From: a virus
Reading direction: 5' to 3' (one strand)
Length of the DNA: 44,516 nucleotides
IMG/VR virus record: IMGVR_UViG_3300009177_000061
Span: 1 to 44,516 of that record
How positions within the stretch are numbered: the first letter of the stretch is position 1; every line of letters starts with the position of its first letter. A program made the translations under genes and the position numbers. Positions 22,381-32,167 of this stretch are shown here, one piece after another. The notes beneath the pieces are model-generated. The model was not told the DNA's origin. It made no database searches and saw only the letters and a list, made by a program, of their open reading frames with translations.

Positions 22381-25300
22381 TAGCGCCACTCCCTAGCATC
22401 GCTGTTGTCCGAAGGAATCGTATCTGCTTCCGTAGCCCAAGCCAGGTAGGTGCCCTTCTGGTCGGACGTCATCGCGTCCCAAGTCGTCAGGGAGTCTGGA
22501 CCCCAGACCCATGCTGCGTCGAGCAGCGCAGTAATGTCCAGGCCGCGAAGCGAGACGGTCAAGGGCGTGTTCGAGTCTGGCGACGGCGGATGTACTTCGT
22601 GCTCGAGTACGAGCATGAAGGCTTCCTGGTAGCCTGTCGCTCCGAGCCCGGCCTCATCCGTGATCCGGACGACGTCGAAGATGTCGACGTTGAGGCCGAC
22701 GATGCTGACCTGAACATCGAGCCACTGCCTGACCGTATGACCAAGCAGGAGCGCACGCTGCATTACGTCCGTAATGGTCGTAAGATCTGCCGTGTACGCG
22801 AGCGTGCGCTGCGGCCCGACCTTAGGCTTTCCGCGGTTCAGAGCGATCGCGGCAGCGTCTTCGACCTGCGCATCCGTCACTGCGAACGCCTGCGTGAGTG
22901 CGAGGTAGCTATGCTGGTACGGGATCGTTGTCTCCAGCTCGCCCGTCTTCGGAGTGATCCCGATGTCCCCTATGATCTCACGTGCGTCGGTGAAGAGCGG
23001 ATACGTCTTCGTCGGATCTATGACATCGTCATAGTGCCCGGAGGTCACCTGACCGAGCCGATTGATTCCGTGGTGTAGGCCGAAGCTCTGAACGCCACCC
23101 TGAATGAAGTCCCGGAGCGTCGTTGCTTTGTCCAGGACGAGTCGCATTATGTAGCCGGCCCCGCCGACACGAGAGGCCTGCGTTGCAGCGGCGCGATCAT
23201 ATGACGGCTCATCGACCATACGCGTCCCGTCGTTGAAGAACGGGCTTCCGGTCCAGAGGCCGATCTTATGATCGTTGAACACGAGCTCCTTGACGAGGTG
23301 CTTCATGCCTAGCGCGGCCTGTGTAATGACTGTGCCAGAGGCATTTCCGACGGTCTCCGTACTCGCACCATTGATTGTGACGACGGCGGAGCCATCTCGG
23401 TGCTTCGCAAGGACTCCACCCTTGAGATAGATTACTGTGCAGTCACAATCGCCGAGAGGTCTCGTCTTCACGGCCCCGAAGGGCCAGTCGCTCCGCGAGG
23501 GAGTACGAACGTCCGCGTGCATATCGCCAAGCCGTGCACCGCCTGCATAGACGCCTATGATCTGCTTCCAAGCCCATCTGCCGACGAGGAACTTCCCGTA
23601 CTTCACGCTCGCAATGACTTCGTCCCCTATGTCTATGATCGGCACCAGGCCGTGCGGGACGGGGAGCTCTGTGATTGCTTCGCCACTACTGAACTGATCA
23701 TCGTCGAAGTAGACCCACCCGCCTTCCATTTGCGACGCGGGGACGTGTATGAGGCGCTTGAAGCCGCCGACCGCTCCACGCCGAGCAATGAGATACTCGG
23801 TCGCTCCGGCGATCGGCGTGAAGTGACCGCGCACGATGCGGCGCGGACCTGACTCAATTGCGTTGAGCTCGCCACTCTTTCCCGTGAGCCCGTCAGCGAG
23901 CTTCGCGACGATCACGTACCACCAGATGTTCGGTCCGGTGAAGGCGGCAGCCTGCATCACGGAAGTATCTATGATGTCGATCGACGTTGCCGTCGTCTCA
24001 ATGTACCACGGCCAGCGGGCGAGGTAGTACCAGTGGCCCATGTAGACGCGATACTTCACGGCGCCTGTCGCTCCGCTCCAGCTGACACGGATCTTCTGCG
24101 TTCCGTCGACCGTCGCCTTCGGTACTGTCTGCACGCCACGGATCGTATTCACGCTCGATGGAAACGCACCTGGTCCACCGCCACCGCCAGGATGCACGTG
24201 GAAGGGATAGGGGTCGCTTTCCTTCCCTGCGGCATCGACCGACGAGACCATGAAGCCGAACTCGTTGTTCCACGTCTCCGTCGGATCGAGGGTGCCTCCG
24301 GCGAGAGCGGTCGCCGTGACGCTCGTGGGCGACGTCGCAGTAGATGTCATGTCGCCGAAGCCGGACATCCCGCCGCCGGGCTCTCCGCGCAACGGATACG
24401 ACTTCCAGACGGCCACGCCTGCATACGCGCTCGACTCGTCGCTCCAGATCCCCATGTAGATCGGAGCCGGCGGCTTTGCATCCTGGAGCTCCTTCGGTGC
24501 TTCCGGCACACGCACCTTGTCCAAGAGGACGGATCCGAGAATGTCGCGGTCCAAGCTGAAGGAGCCGAACTCGCTCCCTATGATATCGACGCCATTGCCC
24601 TGCACGAGCAACTCAACAGTCGGCGGATACTCGCGCAGGATGAAGCGTCCGAGCAGACGCGCATTCTCGACGTATCCGCGACGTGCGACGTACGCTCTGA
24701 ACTCCCTGTTGTACCAGGCGCCTGCCGCTATGAGGCCACGGATCCGACGGTCGTGATCATCCGCAGTCCACTGTGCATTGCTCGCCTGCCAGGAGCCAAG
24801 ACGGTCGGTCGTGCGGCGCGTAATCACATCAGCTGTGACAAGACGACCTTCCTTCCGTCCCGCGTGCCGTGCGAGGAACGGCGAATCGTTCATCGGGTCA
24901 TGCAGCGCCCACTGCTCCATGCCGGTATCGAGATCGATCTCGATGAAGAACCGGTCTTCGTGCGGGCCGAGTCCTTCCCACGCGTCACTTGGATCAGGGG
25001 GCGCAACGACCGACAGCCGAACAGCCTGCGTAAGGTTGACCGGAGAGCCGACTTCAATCGCCGTCAGGCGAACGGCTTGCGTCAAACGAACCGCTGCGTC
25101 CGAGACATCTGCATCCGTGATGACGAGCCGCAGTGCTTGCGTAAGGACTGCAGCGGCATCTGTTCCAGACGCCGGAACGACTGTTAGACGAGGCGCCTGT
25201 GTAACGTTCGGAACAGGCGTGCCGAGAAAGAACGCGCTCGCTGCGCCTGCAATCGCCTTGCTGCCGCCGGTCCAGGACCATTGAGGACTGATCGGAGCGG

Positions 25301-25859
25301 ACGTGCCCTGGATTGTATATGCGAGCGCGACACCATAGTTCTGACCGCCGACCCAGACCAGATGATCGGAGATCGTCAGGTTCGACGTAAGTACTGACGC
25401 GTCACCCCAACCCGCGCTCGCGACGAAGAGAGCATTGTCTATCGGGACGCTGCCGGGTCCGATCGGATTGATCGCGCCGATGACGAACGGGGACGGGAGT
25501 GTACCTGCCTGCCCGACGACAGGCAACGTTCCGACAGGCGTCATGCCACCGAATGCCGCTACCGCGAGCGCCTGCGTATAGCCAGGTGGGAATGTGAATG
25601 TATGTCCTGTTCCGACGACTAACGACGGCCCGAGAGCCATCCACAGCCGACTGCGGAACGAGCTGACGTTGAGGGGACTAAGTAACGGAATCCACGTATT
25701 CGCTTTGTTATCGAACGGAGCCGTATCGGGAGAAGCGGGATTCCCGTGGACCGTCGCTATGATGATGAGTGTCGCGCCCGTCGTATTGAGCGCCGCTGTG
25801 ACAGCGTTACCGCCTCCAGTCTGCGGCTTCGCATCATGTGCGATGAGAGTCCACGGCAT
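22380..25859 (-). CDS. tail hub/tip protein (large)
   Basis: This 1159-residue protein is the largest tail-tip gene after the tape measure and has the position of central tip proteins (lambda J-like place). Residues 1-210 form a beta domain with Gly/Pro loops. Residues 219-283 contain four LTQAxRLxV units about 18-20 residues apart. Residues about 290-480 look like a hub domain that binds tail completion proteins (RFFIEIDLDTG onwards). From about 590 to 700 there are fibronectin III-like segments (KIRVSWSGATGAVKYRVYMG). The rest is beta-rich with no lytic motif. It likely forms the tip and presents fibres. Family not certain. Confidence 0.7.
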   Translation of the reverse strand: MPWTLIAHDAKPQTGGGNAVTAALNTTGATLIIIATVHGNPASPDTAPFDNKANTWIPLLSPLNVSSFRSRLWMALGPSLVVGTGHTFTFPPGYTQALAVAAFGGMTPVGTLPVVGQAGTLPSPFVIGAINPIGPGSVPIDNALFVASAGWGDASVLTSNLTISDHLVWVGGQNYGVALAYTIQGTSAPISPQWSWTGGSKAIAGAASAFFLGTPVPNVTQAPRLTVVPASGTDAAAVLTQALRLVITDADVSDAAVRLTQAVRLTAIEVGSPVNLTQAVRLSVVAPPDPSDAWEGLGPHEDRFFIEIDLDTGMEQWALHDPMNDSPFLARHAGRKEGRLVTADVITRRTTDRLGSWQASNAQWTADDHDRRIRGLIAAGAWYNREFRAYVARRGYVENARLLGRFILREYPPTVELLVQGNGVDIIGSEFGSFSLDRDILGSVLLDKVRVPEAPKELQDAKPPAPIYMGIWSDESSAYAGVAVWKSYPLRGEPGGGMSGFGDMTSTATSPTSVTATALAGGTLDPTETWNNEFGFMVSSVDAAGKESDPYPFHVHPGGGGGPGAFPSSVNTIRGVQTVPKATVDGTQKIRVSWSGATGAVKYRVYMGHWYYLARWPWYIETTATSIDIIDTSVMQAAAFTGPNIWWYVIVAKLADGLTGKSGELNAIESGPRRIVRGHFTPIAGATEYLIARRGAVGGFKRLIHVPASQMEGGWVYFDDDQFSSGEAITELPVPHGLVPIIDIGDEVIASVKYGKFLVGRWAWKQIIGVYAGGARLGDMHADVRTPSRSDWPFGAVKTRPLGDCDCTVIYLKGGVLAKHRDGSAVVTINGASTETVGNASGTVITQAALGMKHLVKELVFNDHKIGLWTGSPFFNDGTRMVDEPSYDRAAATQASRVGGAGYIMRLVLDKATTLRDFIQGGVQSFGLHHGINRLGQVTSGHYDDVIDPTKTYPLFTDAREIIGDIGITPKTGELETTIPYQHSYLALTQAFAVTDAQVEDAAAIALNRGKPKVGPQRTLAYTADLTTITDVMQRALLLGHTVRQWLDVQVSIVGLNVDIFDVVRITDEAGLGATGYQEAFMLVLEHEVHPPSPDSNTPLTVSLRGLDITALLDAAWVWGPDSLTTWDAMTSDQKGTYLAWATEADTIPSDNSDAREWR

Positions 25860-25860
25860 G

Positions 25861-26985
25861 CTAGAGGACCTTCAGCCCACTCTCTGATGCATTGATCGCT
25901 GCGATCGTCCAGGGCAGTCCGGTCGTCGGGTCGACCTCACGGATGAAGTCGTAATAGCTGTAGCTACCGGAAGTCGGAGACTGCGGAGTCGTTCCGTCGT
26001 AGTTCGTTCCGGTACGCCTGATCACGTCGGCTACGTTCGTACCGCCGGCAGCAGCGAGCTTGAGGCAGGGCCTGTTGATCATGAAGCGCGGCGTACCCAG
26101 AGCGACAGTCAGCGCAGGATAGACGTACGAGTCCCTCGCGCCTGATGCACCGCCCTGATTGTACGTACCGTCATCATCCGAGATCACTTCATCAACCATC
26201 GCCCCGTGATCGGTTCCGCTCAGCGGAGTGAAGTCCGTGTTCCCGCCGTTGCCGATGGCCGGCAGCTGCACCAGCACGGAGCAGTCACCGGGATGATCGT
26301 TGTTCGCGGAGCCGGTCGAATCGCACACGACCTGGTCCATGACCTTAAACGTCGGGTTCTGAATCGGATCTGCACCGTTCGGCTTCGCGCTGTTGAATGC
26401 GAAGCGGCTCCAACCGGCCGTGCCGGCGTTTCGCGTATCTACGCCCGTGAGTCCTGCTCCGCCGCCGAGCTGCTCAACGCGATTCAGCTTGAAGGAGACG
26501 GCTCCGTTCGGGGCATCGCCGATCGTCGCCTTGATCGAGAAGTTATACCAGACGTTCGTTGTAACAGGATTCGGCGTCGAGCCGATGATCGTTCCCCCAC
26601 CGCTACTCGGAAACGCGTAGCCCGTCTTGAAGCAGAACGTATGATCGTTCCGCATGCAGAGCGAGAGATGCCAGACGGTCGCATCGCCGACGGCCCAGAA
26701 CGGTGTCTCCTGCCCGACCTGCGTGAAGTCCAGGAACATGATCGCGAAGCTATGTATGATCGTCGCGTTGCCGGGGACGAGAGTCTTCTGCAGGTACGCG
26801 TAGTAATTTCCTGCAGGTACGCCACCAACGTTCAGGAACTGGAGCGCGGTCGTTCCTGGACGGCGACCAGCACCGGCGACGGTGATGTTTACTGTGTCGC
26901 CAGACGTACCTGTCAGCGCGGTCCAGATTCGATTGAGCTGCGCCGTGTTATAGTAGTCAGGGCTATCGGCCCAGAGTCCAGCCAT
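25861..26985 (-). CDS. tail protein with LamG/lectin-like fold
   Basis: ATG 26985 has a strong GGGGAGG site nine bases upstream; the frame continues upstream, but only inside the previous gene, so that part is ignored. The 374-residue protein starts MAGLWADSPDYYNTAQ. The centre (HSFAIMFLDFTQVGQ to KLNRVEQL) resembles a concanavalin-A/LamG-type beta sandwich used for carbohydrate binding. The C-terminal third includes VADVIRRTGTNYDGTTPQSP, with few clear motifs. It may decorate the tail tip or help in receptor binding. Assignment is by fold impression. Confidence 0.62.
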   Translation of the reverse strand: MAGLWADSPDYYNTAQLNRIWTALTGTSGDTVNITVAGAGRRPGTTALQFLNVGGVPAGNYYAYLQKTLVPGNATIIHSFAIMFLDFTQVGQETPFWAVGDATVWHLSLCMRNDHTFCFKTGYAFPSSGGGTIIGSTPNPVTTNVWYNFSIKATIGDAPNGAVSFKLNRVEQLGGGAGLTGVDTRNAGTAGWSRFAFNSAKPNGADPIQNPTFKVMDQVVCDSTGSANNDHPGDCSVLVQLPAIGNGGNTDFTPLSGTDHGAMVDEVISDDDGTYNQGGASGARDSYVYPALTVALGTPRFMINRPCLKLAAAGGTNVADVIRRTGTNYDGTTPQSPTSGSYSYYDFIREVDPTTGLPWTIAAINASESGLKVL

Positions 26986-26986
26986 G

Positions 26987-27793
26987 TCAATAAGCCTCCC
27001 CGCAAGCGAGCTCTTCGAAGGTGGCGTCTGTCGTGACGAGCAGATTGCTCTCGGGATAGTTCTCCTCGAGCGAGGGCGCAGACCATCGACCGAGTACGGG
27101 CTCGTCGCTTCGCAAGTTCGTCGGCCACACGAGCATGGGATAGAGCATAGCCTTGCTCGCGGCGAGGACGTTCCTGAACGCGTCCCAGTAGCCCGGCTGC
27201 AGACTGAGCTGCGCGCTCCACGCACGGGCGCGAGTACGTCGGTCGTGGACGTAACGTGGCCCCTTCTTCCCCTGTGCGTATGTCACACCCCACTCGGTCG
27301 AGACGTGGAGCGGAATCAGCATGCCGGACATAAGGTTCTGGAGCACGCCACCGACGGCGATCTCTCCTATGAGAATCGCGTTCGTATTCGCGGTGACGTT
27401 TGTCACATGCAGGTACGAGAGCGTACGCGTAGCAATGCTCGGATAGGCGGCCGCTACGTCGAAGACGAGATGCGGAGCGAAGCCGTCGGCAGTCCACGGC
27501 GGGACGATCACGTCGATCCGAACAGGTGGAGAAGTCCAGACGGGCGAGTTGCTCATCTCCAAGCGGACCTTCGTTCCTGCCTTGAAGCTGTGATGATGTA
27601 TCGTGACGACGTCGACGCGTTGCGCTGCGGGCAGGGCTCCCTGCAGGCCGATCGTCGTCTCCTGAATCCAGAGTGGGTTCGATGGGTCGCGGTCCGAGAG
27701 CTTATCGACGTCGTAGCCAAGAAGCGGTGTCCCGGCGATCAGGCTCCAGTTCGGAAAGCGGAAGTCGGTCCAGGAGACGATGGGCAAAGGCAT
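26987..27793 (-). CDS. distal tail-like protein
   Basis: ATG 27793 overlaps the tape-measure stop (ATGA), the usual position for the distal tail protein in siphophages. The 268-residue sequence is beta-rich, opening with MPLPIVSWTDFRFPNWSLI and including a helical segment around YWDAFRNVLAASKAM. Distal tail proteins form a ring between tube and hub. No diagnostic motif was found. The call rests on position, size and beta-rich character. It could instead be a second tail-tip connector. Confidence 0.58.
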   Translation of the reverse strand: MPLPIVSWTDFRFPNWSLIAGTPLLGYDVDKLSDRDPSNPLWIQETTIGLQGALPAAQRVDVVTIHHHSFKAGTKVRLEMSNSPVWTSPPVRIDVIVPPWTADGFAPHLVFDVAAAYPSIATRTLSYLHVTNVTANTNAILIGEIAVGGVLQNLMSGMLIPLHVSTEWGVTYAQGKKGPRYVHDRRTRARAWSAQLSLQPGYWDAFRNVLAASKAMLYPMLVWPTNLRSDEPVLGRWSAPSLEENYPESNLLVTTDATFEELACGEAY

Positions 27794-30700
27794 CAGCTGA
27801 CTCCCAGCGAGCGCCGCGTATTCGTCCTCGAGCTCTCTATGTTATCCGTGAGGATCAGCGGCAGCTGTCGTGCGAGTGACGTTCTGAAGGCCGGAGAGCC
27901 AACGACACGAGCGACGTCATTCCCATCCCACGCTTGGATCGTCACGTTCAGGTTCGTGACGTTCCCACCTCCGCCCATCGATCCGCCTGCAGCTGGAGCA
28001 GCCGCGCCCATGTTCAGCCAACGAGCGGCAGTCTCTTCCTTCGCGCTCTCAGGAACGACCGCCTCATCGCCGTGTAGGATCACGTGCCTGCCCGCACCGA
28101 ACTTCAGGAAGCGGCCGAACGTTCCGACGGCATGGCCTTCCGGTGTCTCCTGAGGCGGAGCGGCAGGCGGCGAGTCACCCTCTTGCACGAACCGGTACGG
28201 GATCTTGATCCCTTGAGCGTACTGCCTCTCGATGTCGTAGAAAGAGGTCCTGCTGTCTGCGACGAGATCGTTCTTGAGGTAGTTCCCCATCTGGCCGAGG
28301 CCTTCAGGCCCGACGGCCGCGATGCCGAGATCTTTCACGGGCTGCTTCAGCGCGTCAAGCGCAGCCTGTCCATTCTTCGTGATCTCATCGACGGCCTGTG
28401 CGTTCTGTGCCTCTGCCGCCTTCATCTCCTGATCGAGCTCGGCTTGCCGTGCGGCGATCCGCTCACGGGACTTCTTCTCGATGCTGCCCATGTGCTCTTC
28501 GGGCGCCTCGCTCTTGTTCAGAGCGTCGAGTTCGTCCGACAGCGACTTCATCTCCGTCGTGATGTGATCCTTGAGCTCCGTGTACTTCGTCTTCTGGGCC
28601 TCGAGCGCTGCTGACGTTGCTTCAGCCGCCTCCTTCTGCTTCGCCTGACTAACCTGATACGCGTCGAGCGCTTCCTGCATCGGCGCCATGGCGGCGAGGA
28701 CGGCCTCCGGCCCCTTCTTCTCCGCATCCCACATGGCCTTCACGTCGCGCTCAGCATCCGCCCCGCTCTTGCCTATGGCGATATACGCGTCGCGAACGGC
28801 GATGAGAGTTCCTGCGGCCTGCGGATCGGACCAGCCCGCCTTGCCGGCTTCGCTCTTCTGTACGTCACTCAGACCGCCGAAGGCCTTCTCCTGGAATGAA
28901 GCGACTTCTCCTCGTGCCGCCTTCTCCTTCTTCGACGGTCCGAAGTTGATCAGGCCACCGACGACGCCGCTCAGCCCACCGATCAGGGCTCCGATGGCTG
29001 TGCCGACGCCCGGGAAGACCATCGTGCCGATGAGTGCGCCCGTCGCAGCGCCGCTCGCTCCGCCGAAGGCTGCGGAGCCTGCACCGCGACCGAACATCTT
29101 CTGACCGAGAGCGCCGAGACCGAAGCCAGCGCCGCCGATGACTGCGCCGCCTGCGATCGTCGCTGCAGTACCTGCGGCAGCAACGCCACCGCTCAGGCCG
29201 CCGCCGGTACCTGCGAACGTACCTGCTGCTCCTCCTGCGACCGGCGTTCCGAGCCCGGCCGCCGTACTGAAGATCGGAATCCCTGCCTCGACGCCCGTGC
29301 CGCCGACTGCACCGATTGCGCCTGCACCACCACCACCGAATAGGCCGATGCCCTTCTTAATCAGGCCGCCCCAGCCACCGGCGCCTCCACCACCACCACC
29401 GCCCGGCCCGACAGAGCCCCACGCTTCAGAGAAGGCGCCTCGCGAGCCCGTGATCGAGTCAAGCATCTTCATGAGGAAGCCCTCGATGAAGCGCTTGAGC
29501 ATGTTCGCGAGCATCTTCGTGAAGTCGCCTGCGATGTCAGACCAGATCTTCTTAAGGTCGTCCTTCCAGTGGTTCCAGTGCGTCGCCATGTCCGCGAGCG
29601 TACTCGAGAGCTCGGTTCCGAGCTGCGCGTACCAGGAGAGCACGTCTCCCTTCAGCCCGCCAACAGCCTTCGCCTGTGCCTGGATGCTCGCTTCCCACGA
29701 ACGCTGGACGGCCTCTGCTGAGAAGGCACCGGAGTCCCGAATCTGTTCGTACAGGAGCACGGACTTCGCTGCCGTCTCCTGGAGATCAGCGACGGTCTGC
29801 TCTCCGGACGCACGCTCGAGTTCGTTGAGTGTGTGATACAGTCCGTTCGCATTGTCAATCTGCCACTGAGCCGCCTCACGGATCTGAGTCTTCCTGATCT
29901 CGAGCTCCCGCTGGTTCGCGGCGGTCACGACCGGAAGCGCCAGTAGCTCTGCGTCTCGCTTGCGCTCGATCTCTACGATCTGGAGATCCGTCCCGGTCCG
30001 ATAGAGATCGACCTGACTCTTCTCGTAATTGATATTCGCCGTCGCCACGACGAGTAGAGCGGAGAGACCCTTCTGCTGACGCTTGTCCTCTGCCTCGATG
30101 ATCTTATCGACTCCGTCTTGGAACTGGACGGCGACCTTACCCATGTAGTCGGCCGTCACGAGCTTCTGCATCTCTGTCGCGATGTCGGCGACGTTGGACT
30201 CGATCTTAACGCCTGCCTGCTCCGCATCGTCAGCTGCCTTGATTGCATCCGTCCCAAAGATCCTAAGCTGGTCGCTCAGCGACATTCCGCGCTTGCGGGC
30301 ATTGTCGATCTGAGTCGAAAGAACCTCCATCTTCTTTCGGACCTTCTCGGCGGCGTCGTCAGCAGCGGAACCGGCTTCGCCGAGCGCATGACCGAAGCCC
30401 TTCGCGTCGGCCTGCGCCTTACGCATTGCTTCAGCCGACGAGGCTACTTCCGCCTTGACCTTGACGAGGGCCTCAGGGAAGTTCTTCGCCGTCGTCGTTG
30501 TCGCCTTGTCGATGGCATCGAGCGTGTCGAAGATGGGCTTCCGAACTGCGGCGATGCCGGCGGCTGTGCCTTCGGCGATGCCGTGCGCCTTCTTAGCAAG
30601 GCCTTCGACGACCGCGCCCATAGCGGCAGCCGTCGGATTGATCAAGCCGATTGCTTTGATGACGACGTTGACGCCGTCGACGATGCTTGCGAAGGAGTCC

Positions 30701-31809
30701 AGGATGAAGGCAGCAGTGATCCCGTGGCCGGTGAAGAAGTCGACGAGCATCTTCGTCGCGGCGACGAGCCCACTGACGATGGGCGGCAGGGCGTCGACGA
30801 CTATGAACGTCGCGACCTTCTCGAACGTATCTGCGAATGTCGTAGCTCCGCCACCGGCCGTGCTGAAGGCATCGACGAACGCGCTGCCGAACGTCTCCAC
30901 GAACGCTGTTGCGACAGGAAGGAAGACGGCCCCGATTTGATTCTTAATCGAGTCGATCTTCATCGAGATCTTGCCCATCGCGTCGTTGAACCGGTCGCCT
31001 GCGACGGCGAACTCGGTCGACATGATGAGGCCGGACTTCTGTGCTTCTTCGGCCATCCCCTTCATGTCTTCGCGGGTGAGGCCGGCGATCTCTTTGAACT
31101 GCTTTCCGAACAGGGCTGCGCCCGCCGCAGCTCGCTTACCTGCGTCAGGAATCTCGTGCAGCTTCTCGATGATGAACTTGAACGCGTCTTCCGGGCGCAT
31201 GCTCCGGAGCTCGGTGAAGCTGGAGCCGATGGCCTTAACGCCGGCGGCTGTCTTCTTTCCGCCCTCAGAGAGGTTCTGTCCGAGCTTTGTAATCGAGCCC
31301 GTCATCGTCTCCAGCGGAACGTCTGTCTGCTGGGAGATGAACTTGAGCTCGCCTATCGCTTCGACCGAGAGTCCTGTCTTATTCGAGAGAGTGAAGAGCT
31401 CGTCCCCGGCATCCGCTGCATGCTGCGTAAGCGACGCTATCGTAGAGACGGTCGTATACGCGGCGACGCCGAGAGCGACAACGCCTGCGGCGACGGCCGC
31501 TATGCCCGCCGCTGCCGCTATGCCGATTGGCCCCATTGAACCGAGCGTACTTACGAGCTTGCCTCCCTTCTCGACGACGCTGCCCATCGCCTCGCCGGCG
31601 GGGCCCGCCTGAGAACCGAGTTCCTTCAGTCCTGTAGCCGCCTCTCGGAACGAGCTCGAGATTCCGGAGCTGATCTTCCCGAGCGTCGCTCCCAGATTTC
31701 CGAACTTACTCGAGACAGAGGAGATCCCGGCTTCGACGTTCTTAAGCTCAGGAGTGACCTTATTCTCGAGCTGTACGGTTCCGGTTAGCGTTCCGATGCT
31801 GACGGCCAT
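27793..31809 (-). CDS. tape measure protein
   Basis: At 1338 residues this is the longest gene in the block and lies directly after the G/G-T chaperones, the classic place of the tape measure. The N-terminal part is helical (residues 20-110). A Gly/Ala membrane-like segment (about 90-120) and long coiled-coil stretches follow in the middle (residues about 440-760). Glycine-rich hydrophobic stretches occur around 820-1010, including GGGGGGAGGWGG. A Lys/Glu-rich helical region (about 1100-1200) and a Gly-rich linker come before the C-terminus. By the usual rule of about 0.15 nm per residue the tail would be near 200 nm long. No peptidase motif was recognised. Confidence 0.92.
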   Translation of the reverse strand: MAVSIGTLTGTVQLENKVTPELKNVEAGISSVSSKFGNLGATLGKISSGISSSFREAATGLKELGSQAGPAGEAMGSVVEKGGKLVSTLGSMGPIGIAAAAGIAAVAAGVVALGVAAYTTVSTIASLTQHAADAGDELFTLSNKTGLSVEAIGELKFISQQTDVPLETMTGSITKLGQNLSEGGKKTAAGVKAIGSSFTELRSMRPEDAFKFIIEKLHEIPDAGKRAAAGAALFGKQFKEIAGLTREDMKGMAEEAQKSGLIMSTEFAVAGDRFNDAMGKISMKIDSIKNQIGAVFLPVATAFVETFGSAFVDAFSTAGGGATTFADTFEKVATFIVVDALPPIVSGLVAATKMLVDFFTGHGITAAFILDSFASIVDGVNVVIKAIGLINPTAAAMGAVVEGLAKKAHGIAEGTAAGIAAVRKPIFDTLDAIDKATTTTAKNFPEALVKVKAEVASSAEAMRKAQADAKGFGHALGEAGSAADDAAEKVRKKMEVLSTQIDNARKRGMSLSDQLRIFGTDAIKAADDAEQAGVKIESNVADIATEMQKLVTADYMGKVAVQFQDGVDKIIEAEDKRQQKGLSALLVVATANINYEKSQVDLYRTGTDLQIVEIERKRDAELLALPVVTAANQRELEIRKTQIREAAQWQIDNANGLYHTLNELERASGEQTVADLQETAAKSVLLYEQIRDSGAFSAEAVQRSWEASIQAQAKAVGGLKGDVLSWYAQLGTELSSTLADMATHWNHWKDDLKKIWSDIAGDFTKMLANMLKRFIEGFLMKMLDSITGSRGAFSEAWGSVGPGGGGGGGAGGWGGLIKKGIGLFGGGGAGAIGAVGGTGVEAGIPIFSTAAGLGTPVAGGAAGTFAGTGGGLSGGVAAAGTAATIAGGAVIGGAGFGLGALGQKMFGRGAGSAAFGGASGAATGALIGTMVFPGVGTAIGALIGGLSGVVGGLINFGPSKKEKAARGEVASFQEKAFGGLSDVQKSEAGKAGWSDPQAAGTLIAVRDAYIAIGKSGADAERDVKAMWDAEKKGPEAVLAAMAPMQEALDAYQVSQAKQKEAAEATSAALEAQKTKYTELKDHITTEMKSLSDELDALNKSEAPEEHMGSIEKKSRERIAARQAELDQEMKAAEAQNAQAVDEITKNGQAALDALKQPVKDLGIAAVGPEGLGQMGNYLKNDLVADSRTSFYDIERQYAQGIKIPYRFVQEGDSPPAAPPQETPEGHAVGTFGRFLKFGAGRHVILHGDEAVVPESAKEETAARWLNMGAAAPAAGGSMGGGGNVTNLNVTIQAWDGNDVARVVGSPAFRTSLARQLPLILTDNIESSRTNTRRSLGVS

Positions 31810-31810
31810 C

Positions 31811-32167
31811 TTAGGACTCTTGCATGCCCTGACTCATATAGAGCAAGTACCACTCGTAGCCGATGCGCTCCTGCTCCTCCGGCGTCTGCTGTCTCTTCGG
31901 CCCGAAGGAGAGTAGGAAGTCCTTCGTGCTTACAGCGGGGACGTGCTTCCCTCTAAAGATGTTCCGAAGCGTCGCGACGATCATCGCCGAGCGCCAGTCG
32001 GCTCGCTGCTCTTCCATCGGCTCGTACTGGAAGTACTTCTGCCAGTCCATGAACTCCTCGATCGTCATCTCGGAGAGCATCTTCCAGCGCGATGCGTAGC
32101 CCAGCTTTACTGCGAGTCGGTGTGTGAAAAGCCAGAGGGCGTCGGGCTCTTCGGCTCCGGCTTCTCC
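31811..32167 (-). CDS. T part of the G-T tail chaperone, reached by -1 frameshift
   Basis: This frame is read only after a -1 slip at 32173-32167. It adds 118 residues (GEAGAEEPDALWLFTHRLAV... to GMQES) to the first 134 of the G product, giving a 252-residue G-T fusion. The segment LGYASRWKMLSEMTIEEFMDW followed by YEPMEEQRADWRSA matches the familiar T-domain pattern (MT.EE...W..YF..EP...ER.D). The frame is open with no stop through the overlap. An ATG at 32080 gives only part of the domain and lacks a ribosome site, so it is probably not a real start. G-T binds tape measure and tail-tube subunits during tail assembly. Confidence 0.82.
   Translation of the reverse strand, partial: GEAGAEEPDALWLFTHRLAVKLGYASRWKMLSEMTIEEFMDWQKYFQYEPMEEQRADWRSAMIVATLRNIFRGKHVPAVSTKDFLLSFGPKRQQTPEEQERIGYEWYLLYMSQGMQES

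Noticed and set aside
24033-25187. 384-codon open frame on the + strand
   Set aside because: Antisense to the hub gene; composition is typical of a shadow in GC-rich DNA and has no recognisable domain.
30118-31539. 473-codon open frame on the + strand
   Set aside because: It lies antisense to the tape measure gene, which has clear family character. It has Arg/Asp-rich shadow composition and no fitting ribosome site or motif.
32080-32107. Separate T gene starting at ATG 32080
   Set aside because: The start has no ribosome site and cuts off the first third of the T domain, while the frame is open back to a perfect slippery site.
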